From an uncultured Psychrobacter sp. (GTDB lineage Bacteria; Pseudomonadota; Gammaproteobacteria; Pseudomonadales; Moraxellaceae): a stretch of DNA of 64,000 nucleotides. The position numbers and the translations under genes were made by a program. The stretch covers positions 1 to 64,000 of the forward strand of contig CANLXO010000013.1 in the NCBI GenBank assembly GCA_947495055.1, given 5' to 3'. Positions 46,466-55,131 of the stretch are shown in pieces (position 1 is the first letter of the stretch; each line of letters begins with the position of its first letter). The notes under the pieces are model-generated. The model saw only the letters and a list, made by a program, of their open reading frames with translations, had not been told where the DNA came from and did not search any database.

Positions 46466-47077
46466 ATGTCATTAGCAGCACAAACACTTGCCTCAACTTC
46501 CACTATCGATGAGATAACAGAGTTTTTATTAGAATTAGATGCCCTAAAACGAGTCGACCGCCGCAGTTACGTGACAGGTACGACGCGCCGCGAAAACTCC
46601 GCTGAGCACTCTTGGCATTTAGCCATAGCGTGTTGGTCAATTGCAGAGACGTTTGAGTTAGCTGTTAATCATGAGCAGCTACTCAAAATGGCACTGGTAC
46701 ATGATTTGGGCGAGATTGATGCGGGCGATACTTTTTTGTACGCTGACACTCGTAGTCAGGCGCACATCGATGAGCGTACTGGTATTGCGCGTTTGCAAAG
46801 CGAGCCTGGCAATGGTATCGCCAATTTAAGTGAGGTGTGGGAGGCGCAAGAAACGGGCAGTAGCAAAGAGGCTCAGCTTATCAAGGTGGTCGATCGGGTA
46901 TTACCATTTTTGCTCAATCTAAATACTGAGGGCCAAACTTGGCTTGAGCTTGGTGTCAGTCGTTCGCAGGTTGCTAATGCTCATGCATTTATTGAAAATA
47001 GCTTCCCGATGATTCACGACTGGCTATCCAAACAAATTGATTATGCAACTGAGCAAGGCTGGCTGATTGATCGATAA
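46466..47077 (+). CDS. HD domain hydrolase (YfbR-like)
   Basis: A 203-residue metal-dependent phosphohydrolase of the HD family. The metal ligands appear as His in AEHSWHLAIA (about 47 and 50), the HD pair in LVHDLGEIDAGDTF, and a later Asp in VVDRVLPFLLN. The pattern matches the small YfbR/HDDC2 type that acts on 5'-nucleotides; the substrate here is inferred. It follows the isochorismatase gene by 41 bases on the same strand, possibly one operon. Confidence 0.87.
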   Translation: MSLAAQTLASTSTIDEITEFLLELDALKRVDRRSYVTGTTRRENSAEHSWHLAIACWSIAETFELAVNHEQLLKMALVHDLGEIDAGDTFLYADTRSQAHIDERTGIARLQSEPGNGIANLSEVWEAQETGSSKEAQLIKVVDRVLPFLLNLNTEGQTWLELGVSRSQVANAHAFIENSFPMIHDWLSKQIDYATEQGWLIDR

Positions 47078-47223
47078 ACCAAGATAGATATCATCTTCAT
47101 AATATCGGACGCGGCACGAGGGAGGAAAATATCCTTTTTGCTTATCCTATTCATAAACACTTTCGCTATTAGCTTGGCTCTATTTTAGTGCTATTGACGG
47201 ACTTAGATGGCTAGCAGCTAGCA

Positions 47224-47946
47224 TCAAAGCTTAGTTGTAGTTTGTTGCACGATCTGTTGTACTTGTACAAAATCAGCATGGCGCACGTCTTTGCCGCTGG
47301 TACAAAATATCACTAATTCAGCGATATTGCGCGCATGATCACCCACGCGCTCTAGCGCTCGCAGTACCCATAATATATTGATGACCTTGGACACATGACG
47401 GCTGTCCTCCATGATATAAGTCATCAAGGCGCGAGTGGCTGATTGATATTCTTCATTGACCGCATCATCGCTTTGTAATACCGAAAACGCTTGCTGAGGA
47501 TTCATCTGTGTAAAGGCACCCAAAGCATCAAGTAGCATAAGGCGCACCTGATTGGAGAGATGTTGCACCTCCAAATAGCCTCTAGGTGAAGCGCCGTTTT
47601 CGATCAATTGACACGCCATGCGCGCAATCTTGCTAGCCTCATCGCCCACCCGTTCTAGATCGACTACGCCTTTACTAAGCGCCATGACCAGACGTAAGTC
47701 ATTGGCTGCTGGTTGGCGCTTGGCAACCAAGAGTAGGATTTGCTCATCTATCGTAATCTCTAACTGATTGATGCGCTGATCATCAGCGATGACTTTTTTC
47801 GCTACTGGCTCATCCGCTTCTATTAACGCTCGCGTGGCTATGGTGACTTGCTTGGCAGCCAGATGTCCCATCTGCATAAACAAATCGACAACGTCATGTA
47901 ATTCATTATCAAAGCTTTTGGATAGATGTTTTTCAGTGATTGGCAT
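47224..47946 (-). CDS. phoU: phosphate transport regulator PhoU
   Basis: Links the Pst transporter to PhoR and represses the phosphate regulon when phosphate is present. The two three-helix repeats are seen: NELHDVVDLFMQMGHLAAKQ and later QAFSVLQSDDAVNEEYQSA. Each repeat carries the E/D-rich metal motif (DLERVGDEASKIARM at about 83-97, and ALERVGDHARNIAELV at about 194-209). The 240 residues are normal. It ends the pst operon, 78 bases after pstB. Confidence 0.95.
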   Translation of the reverse strand: MPITEKHLSKSFDNELHDVVDLFMQMGHLAAKQVTIATRALIEADEPVAKKVIADDQRINQLEITIDEQILLLVAKRQPAANDLRLVMALSKGVVDLERVGDEASKIARMACQLIENGASPRGYLEVQHLSNQVRLMLLDALGAFTQMNPQQAFSVLQSDDAVNEEYQSATRALMTYIMEDSRHVSKVINILWVLRALERVGDHARNIAELVIFCTSGKDVRHADFVQVQQIVQQTTTKL

Positions 47947-48024
47947 AATGGCTCTCTGAGTCATATAGATTGTCGACAATGGAAATACGAGCAAAAACTA
48001 ACTTTGCTAGCAGTAACGATTAAT

Positions 48025-48933
48025 TTAACCATAACGACCAGTAATATAGTCCTCGGTCGCTTTTTGCGCAGGAGTGGTAAATATCTGATCCGTCGCACCC
48101 ATCTCTACCATATCACCTAGATACATATAGGCAGTATAATCTGAAACACGCGCCGCTTGTTGCATGTTATGGGTGACGATAGCGATGGTATAGTCGTTTT
48201 TTAAATCAGTAATCAGCTCTTCGATAGCGCCTGTTGAAATGGGATCAAGCGCGGAGGTAGGCTCATCTAATAGCAGGACTTCAGGCTTGGTGGCGACTCC
48301 GCGTGCAATACAAAGCCGTTGCTGCTGACCACCCGACAGCGATAGTCCTGAGGCTTTAAGCTTATCTTTGACCTCCGACCATAACGCCGCCTTTTTTAGT
48401 GCCCACTCAACACGATCATTCATCTCTGATTTACTCAGCTTCTCATACAGACGCACGCCAAAAGCGACGTTGTCATAGATAGACATAGGGAAGGGGGTTG
48501 GCTTTTGAAACACCATACCGACGCGCGCCCGCAATAGATTAACGTCCAAATCTTTATCTAAGATATTTTTGCCATCAAGACTAATTTGACCCTCTGCATG
48601 CATATTTGGATATAAGTCATACATACGATTAAAGGTGCGTAGTAACGTTGATTTGCCGCAGCCTGAGGGGCCAATGAACGCTGTGACCTTTTTTTCTGGA
48701 ATGTCGATATTGATATTTTTTAATGCTTGAAATTCACCATAATAAAAGCTTAAGTCACGAATAGCTATTTTGGCCGCTGGCATGTTATCAGGCATATCTG
48801 CTATCGTTTGCTGCGTGAAGCTTGCTTTATCTGGCTGCTGCTGTTGACCTTTGGTCATCGACGGCGTTAGCAGATTGCGTGTGCTGATAGTCTCTGTTTG
48901 CTGCACTTTTTTTCTTTCCAATACATCAGTCAT
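48025..48933 (-). CDS. pstB: phosphate ABC transporter ATP-binding protein PstB
   Basis: ATPase of the high-affinity phosphate transporter. Walker A is GPSGCGKST (about 92-100), the signature [16 protein letters not shown], Walker [14 protein letters not shown], and the switch His in IVTHNM. The N-terminal ~50 residues before the conserved core (which starts at [13 protein letters not shown]) are a hydrophilic Gln/Thr-rich addition not usual in PstB. GAGGTG lies 7 bases before the ATG at 48933, so the extension is translated. Confidence 0.96.
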   Translation of the reverse strand: MTDVLERKKVQQTETISTRNLLTPSMTKGQQQQPDKASFTQQTIADMPDNMPAAKIAIRDLSFYYGEFQALKNINIDIPEKKVTAFIGPSGCGKSTLLRTFNRMYDLYPNMHAEGQISLDGKNILDKDLDVNLLRARVGMVFQKPTPFPMSIYDNVAFGVRLYEKLSKSEMNDRVEWALKKAALWSEVKDKLKASGLSLSGGQQQRLCIARGVATKPEVLLLDEPTSALDPISTGAIEELITDLKNDYTIAIVTHNMQQAARVSDYTAYMYLGDMVEMGATDQIFTTPAQKATEDYITGRYG

Positions 48934-49016
48934 CGTGTCACCTCTCTATTTTTTGTTTGATCAAATGAAGGTTGCTATAGGTTTTAATGCGCCTCAACGC
49001 GCCATAACGTTATGCG

Positions 49017-49913
49017 CTATCGAGTATGGTCTCTGCCACCGATTGAGCGTGCGACAATATTTAAGGTTAATACCGTACCCGTAATCAGTAGTGCCGCTGA
49101 CCAAGCCAGTGCATGCCAATTGTCGTACGGACTCATCGCAAATTGATAAATGGTGTTAGGCAGGTTAGCCATGGGTCCTGTCATATCAGTACTAAAATAC
49201 TGGTTGTTCAGCGCAGTAAATAGTAGGGGCGCGGTCTCACCTGTGATGCGCGCAAAAGCTAAGAGCACGCCTGTGGTCAGACCCGCTTTAGCCGCTTTTA
49301 GCGTGACCGTACTGACTAGCTTCCATTTGGGTGTGCCTAGGGCATACGCCGCTTCGCGCAGGGTATTGGGTACGAGATTGAGCATGTTTTCAGTGGTGCG
49401 CACAACGACAGGAATCACAATCAGCGCTAATGCCACCGCACCTGCCCAACCCGAGAAGCTTTGCCCTTTGACCATTAGCGCATAGACAAACAGACCGATA
49501 ACGATGGAAGGCGCTGATAGTAAAATATCATTCAAAAAGCGCGTGACCTTACCTAGTATGCTGCCGTGTGAGAATTCGGCTAAATAAATACCTGCCATCA
49601 TGCCTATCGGCGCACCAATCGCAAGTCCTGAAAAGGCGAGCATCATAGAGCCAACGATAGCGTTGCGCAGACCACCTACGCCCATAGGCGGCGGCGTATC
49701 TGCCGTAAATATGGGCATAGTGACCAGACCTTGAACCCCCTCGCTAAGCAGTGTTAGCAAAATCCACGAGAGCCAAAATAAACCAAAGCCCATAGCCAAT
49801 AGCGCAAATCCAAGCCCTAGTTTGTTAATCAAGCGGCGTTTGTTATATAAACGCTGGTTATAACGAGTATCAAAGCTTGCAGCAGGCTTAGTAGTCACAG
49901 GCGCTGAGGTCAT
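49017..49913 (-). CDS. pstA: phosphate ABC transporter permease PstA
   Basis: One of the two membrane subunits of the phosphate importer. The 298 residues have six membrane helices and the permease loop EAAYALGTPKWKLVSTVTLKAAKAGL near 190-215, which contacts PstB. PSIVIGLFVYALMV is the classic PstA segment. It lies 76 bases after pstC and 83 before pstB. Confidence 0.95.
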   Translation of the reverse strand: MTSAPVTTKPAASFDTRYNQRLYNKRRLINKLGLGFALLAMGFGLFWLSWILLTLLSEGVQGLVTMPIFTADTPPPMGVGGLRNAIVGSMMLAFSGLAIGAPIGMMAGIYLAEFSHGSILGKVTRFLNDILLSAPSIVIGLFVYALMVKGQSFSGWAGAVALALIVIPVVVRTTENMLNLVPNTLREAAYALGTPKWKLVSTVTLKAAKAGLTTGVLLAFARITGETAPLLFTALNNQYFSTDMTGPMANLPNTIYQFAMSPYDNWHALAWSAALLITGTVLTLNIVARSIGGRDHTR

Positions 49914-49989
49914 AAGGCGATTCTCCTTTTTGGGTTTAATAGTAGCTTTGTTCTAAAACATTATCGGCTGTAGCGCTTATGCATCTAAC

Positions 49990-50940
49990 TCAATTGCCCG
50001 CTTTTTGGTCAATACGCATCAGCATTAATTTAGATATCGAGAGCACGATAAAGGTAATGACAAACAGAATCAGTCCTAAATGTAACAAGGATGCTAAGTG
50101 CAACTCGCTTGATGCTTCGGCGAACTCATTGGCGAGTGCTGAGGTAATGGTAACCCCAGAGGTGAATAGACTGGGGCTGATATTAAAGGCATTACCGATC
50201 AAAAAGGTCACTGCCATTGTCTCGCCTAAGGCGCGACCCAAACCCAAAATCACTCCGCCGACTACGCCCGTTTTGGTATAAGGCAGAATGATTTTGAACA
50301 TCACCTCCCACGTAGTAGCGCCCATACCGTATGCCGATTCTTTAAGCAAGTCAGGCACGACTAAGAACACATCACGCATGGTCGCCGCGATAAAAGGAAT
50401 AATCATAATAGCGAGCACTAAGGAGGCGGTAAACATACCTAATCCCATCGGTGCGCCCACAAACAGCTTGCCAATGACAGGCAGCGGCCCGATATGTTCG
50501 ATAAACCAAGGCTGAATATGATCGCCAAAGAAGGGCGCGAAGACAAACAAACCCCACATACCATAGATGATAGAAGGGATGCCTGCCAATAATTCAATGG
50601 CAATACCTAACGGCCTCTTTAAAAAGGTAGGGCATAGCTCAGTCAAAAAAATAGCAATACCAAAACTCACAGGCACCGCAATGCAGATAGCAATAAAGGA
50701 GGTGACTAGCGTGCCATAAATGGGCGCGAGCGCACCGTACTGATCACCGACCGTATCCCAGTTATTACTGGTATAAAATCCCAAGCCAAATTCGCTGATA
50801 CTGGGCCATGCGCCTACCACGAGGGAGAGCATAATACCGCCCAGCGATAACAGCACCAAGATAGCAAAGGCTTTGGTCGCAGTGACAAAAATCGCATCCA
50901 AGCGTTTTTGTTTTGCCAGTTGGGAGTTTAGATCTGCCAT
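49990..50940 (-). CDS. pstC: phosphate ABC transporter permease PstC
   Basis: Second membrane subunit. The 316 residues start with a cytosolic helix, then show about six membrane segments; [19 protein letters not shown] and the EAA-like loop [23 protein letters not shown] are clear PstC signatures. [18 protein letters not shown] is also typical. It lies 52 bases after pstS. Confidence 0.95.
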   Translation of the reverse strand: MADLNSQLAKQKRLDAIFVTATKAFAILVLLSLGGIMLSLVVGAWPSISEFGLGFYTSNNWDTVGDQYGALAPIYGTLVTSFIAICIAVPVSFGIAIFLTELCPTFLKRPLGIAIELLAGIPSIIYGMWGLFVFAPFFGDHIQPWFIEHIGPLPVIGKLFVGAPMGLGMFTASLVLAIMIIPFIAATMRDVFLVVPDLLKESAYGMGATTWEVMFKIILPYTKTGVVGGVILGLGRALGETMAVTFLIGNAFNISPSLFTSGVTITSALANEFAEASSELHLASLLHLGLILFVITFIVLSISKLMLMRIDQKAGN

Positions 50941-50992
50941 AACAGTCTCAATATTTTAATAAGTTTAACAATAGAGATGACTAGGGGTTCGT

Positions 50993-52102
50993 CTAGAGGT
51001 TTGAGGTGTAAACAGGCTGGCCTTCGCTATCGACAACCTCACTCCATTTCGCTTTGAACAACGTCACGGTGCTATCAGAGAAAGGTACGTAATCAAGCGC
51101 TAGCGTATCCTCATCCCCTTGGCTATACGCCCAATCGAAAAAGGCTAAGACCCCTGCAACTTGCTGTGCATCTTTTGGTTGCTTGTGCACTAAAATAAAA
51201 GTCGCGGCGGCGATAGGCCATGCTTGCGCGGTCTCAGAATTGGTAATGACTTTATAAAAGCCTTCTTGTTGTGACCAGTCGATGTCACCTGCTGCGGCAA
51301 AGGTGTCGATAGAAGGCTGTACGATATTACCTGCGGCATTTTTGAGCGCGACGTGTGACATGCCGTTTTGCTTGGCATAGGCATACTCAACATAGCCAAT
51401 TGAGTTATTCATACGCGTCACATAGCTGGCGACGCCTTCGTTACCTTTACCGCCTGCGCCCGTAGCTGAGGTTGGCCATTTGACAGTCTTATCCACGCCA
51501 ACATTGTTATTCCAGTCGCTAGATACCTTGGCCAAGTAATCGGTAAAGTTAAAGGTCGTGCCTGAACCGTCCGAGCGAAACACAGTAGTGATTGCTGCAT
51601 CAGGCAGCGCCAAATCTGGGTTCATGGCTTTGATAGCAGGGTCATTCCAGTTGCTAATTTTGCCCAGATAGATATCGGCTAAAGTGTCACCATCTAATTT
51701 TAATTGACCAGGCGCTATGCCTTTAATATTAACCACAGGAACGACGCCACCGATCACCGTTGGGAATTGAATTAGACCAGCTGCATTTAGCTCCTCTGGT
51801 GTCATAGGGGCATCGGACGCCCCAAAATCGACCGTATTGGCAATGATTTGCTTGATACCGCCCGACGAGCCAATCGACTGATAGTTGACTTGACCACCTG
51901 TCGATTGGTTATAAGCGTCTGACCACTTGGCGTAGATAGGCTGCGGAAATGAGGCACCCGCTCCAGTGATACTCATAGATACGTTTTCGCTAGCGCCAGC
52001 AGCATTATTGCTCTGAGCGGCAGCCGTATCATTCGTTGACTGACTACAAGCGCTTAAGCTAAGTACGCTGGCGAGGGCGACGACTAAAAATGAGTAACGC
52101 AT
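50993..52102 (-). CDS. pstS: phosphate-binding lipoprotein PstS
   Basis: Periplasmic phosphate-binding component. The signal ends with a lipobox, LSLSAC (Cys19), so it may be lipid-anchored, which fits many PstS. The binding site appears as TGAGASFPQPIYAKW, GSSGGIKQI, DFGASDAPMT and FRSDGSGTTFNFTDYL. The 369 residues are slightly long for PstS. AGGAG lies 6 bases before the start. Two Pho-box-like sites lie upstream. Confidence 0.95.
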   Translation of the reverse strand: MRYSFLVVALASVLSLSACSQSTNDTAAAQSNNAAGASENVSMSITGAGASFPQPIYAKWSDAYNQSTGGQVNYQSIGSSGGIKQIIANTVDFGASDAPMTPEELNAAGLIQFPTVIGGVVPVVNIKGIAPGQLKLDGDTLADIYLGKISNWNDPAIKAMNPDLALPDAAITTVFRSDGSGTTFNFTDYLAKVSSDWNNNVGVDKTVKWPTSATGAGGKGNEGVASYVTRMNNSIGYVEYAYAKQNGMSHVALKNAAGNIVQPSIDTFAAAGDIDWSQQEGFYKVITNSETAQAWPIAAATFILVHKQPKDAQQVAGVLAFFDWAYSQGDEDTLALDYVPFSDSTVTLFKAKWSEVVDSEGQPVYTSNL

Positions 52103-52151
52103 AACGGCTCCTAAAAATGACTGGTTTATGAGTGATTATCTTTTATCATTT

Positions 52152-52168
52152 GTGACAATTTGATGAAT
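52152..52168 (-). promoter_or_regulatory. Pho-box-like site proximal to pstS
   Basis: On the minus strand this reads TTCATCAAATTGTCACA: two half-sites with an 11-base period around a spacer, close to the Pho box pattern (TGTCAT-N5-TGTCAC). The left half-site is less well conserved. It lies about 50-65 bases before the pstS start, a fit for direct PhoB activation. Confidence 0.6.
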
Positions 52169-52218
52169 TTGCTTGGCATGATGTGTGAATCAATAAGCAC
52201 ATCATGCCAAGCAAATAT
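52167..52218. repeat. perfect 21-bp inverted repeat upstream of pstS
   Basis: The arms 52167-52187 and 52198-52218 are exact reverse complements (21 bp each) with a 10-base loop. It has no T tract on either side, so it does not look like a terminator. Its two flanks are direct copies of TGACAATTTGATGA. Confidence 0.9.
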
Positions 52219-52236
52219 GACAATTTGATGACATTG
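52219..52236 (-). promoter_or_regulatory. Pho-box-like site distal to pstS
   Basis: On the minus strand, TGTCATCAAATTGTCAT: two TGTCAT half-sites 11 bases apart, which is the Pho box pattern. It lies about 117-134 bases before the pstS ATG and is a second binding site next to the inverted repeat. Confidence 0.7.
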
Positions 52237-52674
52237 ATAAATTTAAGCAAAAGAGAGTTAAAAATTGACAGAAGTTAGGGCATGTCCCTTATCTAGAAAA
52301 GTAAGTTCAACACGCTCTAGAGTTTCTATACAAGCCTGAAAAGTTGCCAGCGCCAAAGGCAATACTAGGATCGATATAACCTTTAAATGATGCCAAATAA
52401 AAAAGGCACTTATTTATGCATTTGTTTAAAGGTGCTTAGATTTAAAGAGATTTAGATTTAAAGGGATTTAGATGAGTGAGTAGGACTGAGTTTGGAGGAG
52501 AGCGCAGTTTACGAGAAGGCAAGAGCAGCTAACAAAGTTTAAATACAAGCCCATTACTTTGTTAGCTTATATAGTGAATATACTCTTAAAAATTTGCTTA
52601 TGGATTGCTATACCTATTATCATGTCGATGCACATTTGAATACAAAAAGACAATAACCTAAATCGGAGTAAATA
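52237..52674. other. region between the pst operon and the peroxiredoxin gene
   Basis: About 440 bases without a gene. It holds a perfect 12-bp inverted repeat: AGCTAACAAAGT at 52527-52538 and ACTTTGTTAGCT at 52556-52567. A TTTAGATTTAAAG-like repeat recurs at 52438-52470. Both may be promoter-linked, but no consensus is recognised. Confidence 0.5.
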
Positions 52675-53202
52675 ATGATTACCCATGTCCCTGATATGAC
52701 TTTTAAAACTCGTGTTCGTGATGACTCTATTGAAGGAGATAACCCATTCACCTGGTATGATTTAACCACAGATGAGCTATTTGCCAATAAAAAAGTGGTG
52801 GTGTTCTCACTACCAGGTGCTTTTACGCCAACTTGTTCGACCAGCCATCTCCCTCGTTATGAAGAGCTTTACCCTGAGTTTAAAGCGTTAGGCGTGGATG
52901 AAATCGTTTGCATTTCTGTCAATGATGCCTTCGTCATGTACCAATGGGGCCTAAAGCAAAACCGCGAAAACGTATTTTTGCTGCCTGATGGTAATGGTGA
53001 GTTCACTCGCAAAATGGGCATGCTCGTTGATAAGAGTAATCTGGGCTTTGGTATGCGCTCATGGCGTTATTCGATGCTTGTCGACAATAAAGCCATCAAA
53101 AAAGTGTTTAAGGAACCTGATTTTGGCGACAATTGCCCAATAGATCCGTTTGAAGTATCAGATGCAGACACTATGCTTGAGTATTTAAAAAGTAATGCTT
53201 AA
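52675..53202 (+). CDS. peroxiredoxin (Prx5/AhpE-like type)
   Basis: A 175-residue cytosolic thiol peroxidase of the redoxin family. The peroxidatic cysteine is in [14 protein letters not shown] (about 48), with [11 protein letters not shown] as the classic signature. [18 protein letters not shown] and [11 protein letters not shown] are typical of the Prx5 group. A later cysteine in GDNCPIDPF may resolve. No glutaredoxin domain is fused. GGAG lies 7 bases before the ATG. Confidence 0.93.
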   Translation: MITHVPDMTFKTRVRDDSIEGDNPFTWYDLTTDELFANKKVVVFSLPGAFTPTCSTSHLPRYEELYPEFKALGVDEIVCISVNDAFVMYQWGLKQNRENVFLLPDGNGEFTRKMGMLVDKSNLGFGMRSWRYSMLVDNKAIKKVFKEPDFGDNCPIDPFEVSDADTMLEYLKSNA

Positions 53203-53236
53203 ATACTAGTCTCAAATATCAGTCCTCAAACACAAG

Positions 53237-53283
53237 AAAAAAAACTGCGTCGTCCTTAAATATAAGGGCTACGCAGTTTTTTA
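53237..53283 (+). terminator. terminator after the peroxiredoxin gene
   Basis: AAAACTGCGT pairs with ACGCAGTTTT around an inner CCTT/AAGG pairing, with A and T tracts outside, so it can act in both directions. It lies 40 bases after the stop. Confidence 0.9.
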
Positions 53284-53396
53284 TGGTTTTTAAGACTGTC
53301 TATCGCTGATTCGAGCTAGCCTAGGAGGGATCATCCTACATTAGAAATAGCATATATACTTAGGTAGCTACACTTAGGTAGCACACCTCACTAGTA

Positions 53397-54230
53397 TCAT
53401 ATTTCAGACTTTCCTAGCAATTGCCCCATTTGTACGGTTGAGCCATGTTTCATGGTATTTTGCCAAGCCGTTTTTGCGCCTTTTGGTAGTACCACGATAG
53501 CGGTTGAGCCCAAATAAAAACGCCCAAGCTCCTCACCTTTTGCCAGATTAATATCATGCTGGGATTCTTGAATGTTATCAGTGCGAGTGATTTTACCCGT
53601 GGCAACGGTTTCGATACCCGCGACGATCATTGCACCGACCATAACGACGGCAGCTTTGCCGTATTGGGTATCAAACAGACACACCAAACGCTCATTACGC
53701 GCAAATAGGTCAGGTACATTGGCGGCCGTGGTATTATTGACCGAAAATAATGTGCCCGGTACATAGCGGGTCGCTATCAGTTTGCCATCAAAAGGCATGT
53801 GCACACGATGATAGTTACTTGGCGCAAGATACACCGTCGCAAAGCTACCGTCCGCAAAATACTCGCCATCCGCGCTATTGGCGAGCAGTTGACCGATATC
53901 GTAGTCGCGACCTTTGGCTTGTAATAGTTTATGATCTCTGATTTGACCGAGCTGCGATATCACACCATCAGCAGGACTCACGATTCCGTTGTTAGTGGCA
54001 TCAATGACACGCGCATCATCTTTGAGCTCACGGGTAAAAAAGTCATTAAAGCTCTCATAAGCATTGAAGTTATCACGCTCATACTCATCAAGTGTGACAT
54101 GATAAGCTTTAGCGAAGCTGCGGATAAAAGCACGTTTGACCATAGGGTGACGGCTTGAGGCCAAGCGCCCAGCAACTTCGCTTAATTGCTGCTGCGGGAC
54201 AAACTGTTGGATCGTGGCGAATAAATTCAT
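53397..54230 (-). CDS. psd: phosphatidylserine decarboxylase
   Basis: Converts phosphatidylserine to phosphatidylethanolamine at the inner membrane. The proenzyme cuts itself at the LGST motif (FYLGSTAIVV, near 248-251) to make the pyruvoyl group. SPADGVISQLG, YDIGQLL, YLAPSNYHRVHMPFDG and GKITRT are family segments. The 277-residue product fits the family. The start at 54230 is preferred over the longer frame (from 54326) because the extra 32 residues are not conserved. Confidence 0.95.
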   Translation of the reverse strand: MNLFATIQQFVPQQQLSEVAGRLASSRHPMVKRAFIRSFAKAYHVTLDEYERDNFNAYESFNDFFTRELKDDARVIDATNNGIVSPADGVISQLGQIRDHKLLQAKGRDYDIGQLLANSADGEYFADGSFATVYLAPSNYHRVHMPFDGKLIATRYVPGTLFSVNNTTAANVPDLFARNERLVCLFDTQYGKAAVVMVGAMIVAGIETVATGKITRTDNIQESQHDINLAKGEELGRFYLGSTAIVVLPKGAKTAWQNTMKHGSTVQMGQLLGKSEI

Positions 54231-54420
54231 AATAAAGCTACCAAAGTATTTTGTATAAGAGCGGTGTTTGTATAAGTACATGAATGGCGGTATTTTATCA
54301 TGATAAAGCGGATGCTGTGTGAGCATAAGTTATCGGTTTACGACTGTTTTATTTAGCCCTTTTACTAAAACGTGCAAGCTATAGTCGATATCAAATAAAA
54401 CAGATAAGTCATATTGTAGC

Positions 54421-54496
54421 GCGAGATTGAAATAGTTTTTTCTTGCGTGCTGTGCCTACGCCGCTCGATGCTGCAAAAAAACTATTTCAACCTCGC
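54421..54496. repeat. 76-bp inverted-repeat element
   Basis: GCGAGATTGAAATAGTTTT and its 21-position partner at 54476-54496 (AAAACTATTTCAACCTCGC) form arms with a single mismatch (a G-T type change). The 34-base loop is G+C rich (TTGCGTGCTGTGCCTACGCC inside). It lies in the gap between psd and dtd and encodes nothing. It resembles a small non-autonomous element or a repeated hairpin. Confidence 0.85.
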
Positions 54497-54550
54497 TGTA
54501 TTTTTTTATATTAGACTGATTATAGTATCAATCTCAACAAAGGAGTCAGA

Positions 54551-54991
54551 ATGAAGGCACTCATTCAGCGGGTTCATAATGCCAGTGTCACGGTCGGCGC
54601 AGAGACTGTTGGCGCTATAGAGCAGGGCGTATTAGCTTATATTGGGCTTGGACACGAGGATACGATAGATCATGGCAAGCGTATGATCGATAAAATATTA
54701 ACCTACCGTATTTTTGAAAATGCAGATCATAAGCTTGACCGAAACGTGCAACAAGTGAATGGCGGTGTATTGTTAGTATCGCAATTTACCCTTATGGCAA
54801 AAACCAATAAGGGTCGGCGTCCCGACTTTGGCGGCGCAATGGCACCTGATAAAGCGCAGGCACTATTTGCTGAGATGGTCGCTTACGCCCAGTCTAAGCA
54901 TGCAAACGTTGCCACAGGTCAGTTTGGCGCTAATATGCAGGTTGCAAGTATTAATGATGGACCACTTAACTTTATATTAGAAGTGTTATAG
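54551..54991 (+). CDS. dtd: D-aminoacyl-tRNA deacylase Dtd
   Basis: Removes D-amino acids wrongly attached to tRNA. The 146 residues match the family length. Motifs: MKALIQRVHNASVTVG, YIGLGHED, VLLVSQFTLMAKTNKGRRPDF (the SQFTL motif) and the late NDGPLNFILEV (Gly-cisPro region, here GPLNF). AAGGAG precedes the ATG. Confidence 0.96.
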   Translation: MKALIQRVHNASVTVGAETVGAIEQGVLAYIGLGHEDTIDHGKRMIDKILTYRIFENADHKLDRNVQQVNGGVLLVSQFTLMAKTNKGRRPDFGGAMAPDKAQALFAEMVAYAQSKHANVATGQFGANMQVASINDGPLNFILEVL

Positions 54992-55035
54992 CGCTAAATG
55001 TTATAAATTATAGAACCTAATGTTATAGAGCTAAG

Positions 55036-55052
55036 TGTCATCAAACCGTCAC
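55036..55052 (+). promoter_or_regulatory. Pho-box-like site upstream of phoB
   Basis: TGTCATCAAACCGTCAC: half-sites TGTCAT and CGTCAC with an 11-base period, matching the Pho box and closely resembling the distal pstS site. It ends 79 bases before the phoB ATG, and TTTAAT follows about 10 bases later as a possible -10 box. Confidence 0.7.
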
Positions 55053-55131
55053 AATTTACGTGTTTAATAAGTAGTCAGTAAGCATCGACTTTATATGTTA
55101 ATTACTCAAAGTTTTATAACAAGGCTTGTAT

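Noticed and set aside
52167..52218. The 21-bp inverted repeat as a terminator
   Set aside because: No T tract follows on either strand and no gene ends beside it.
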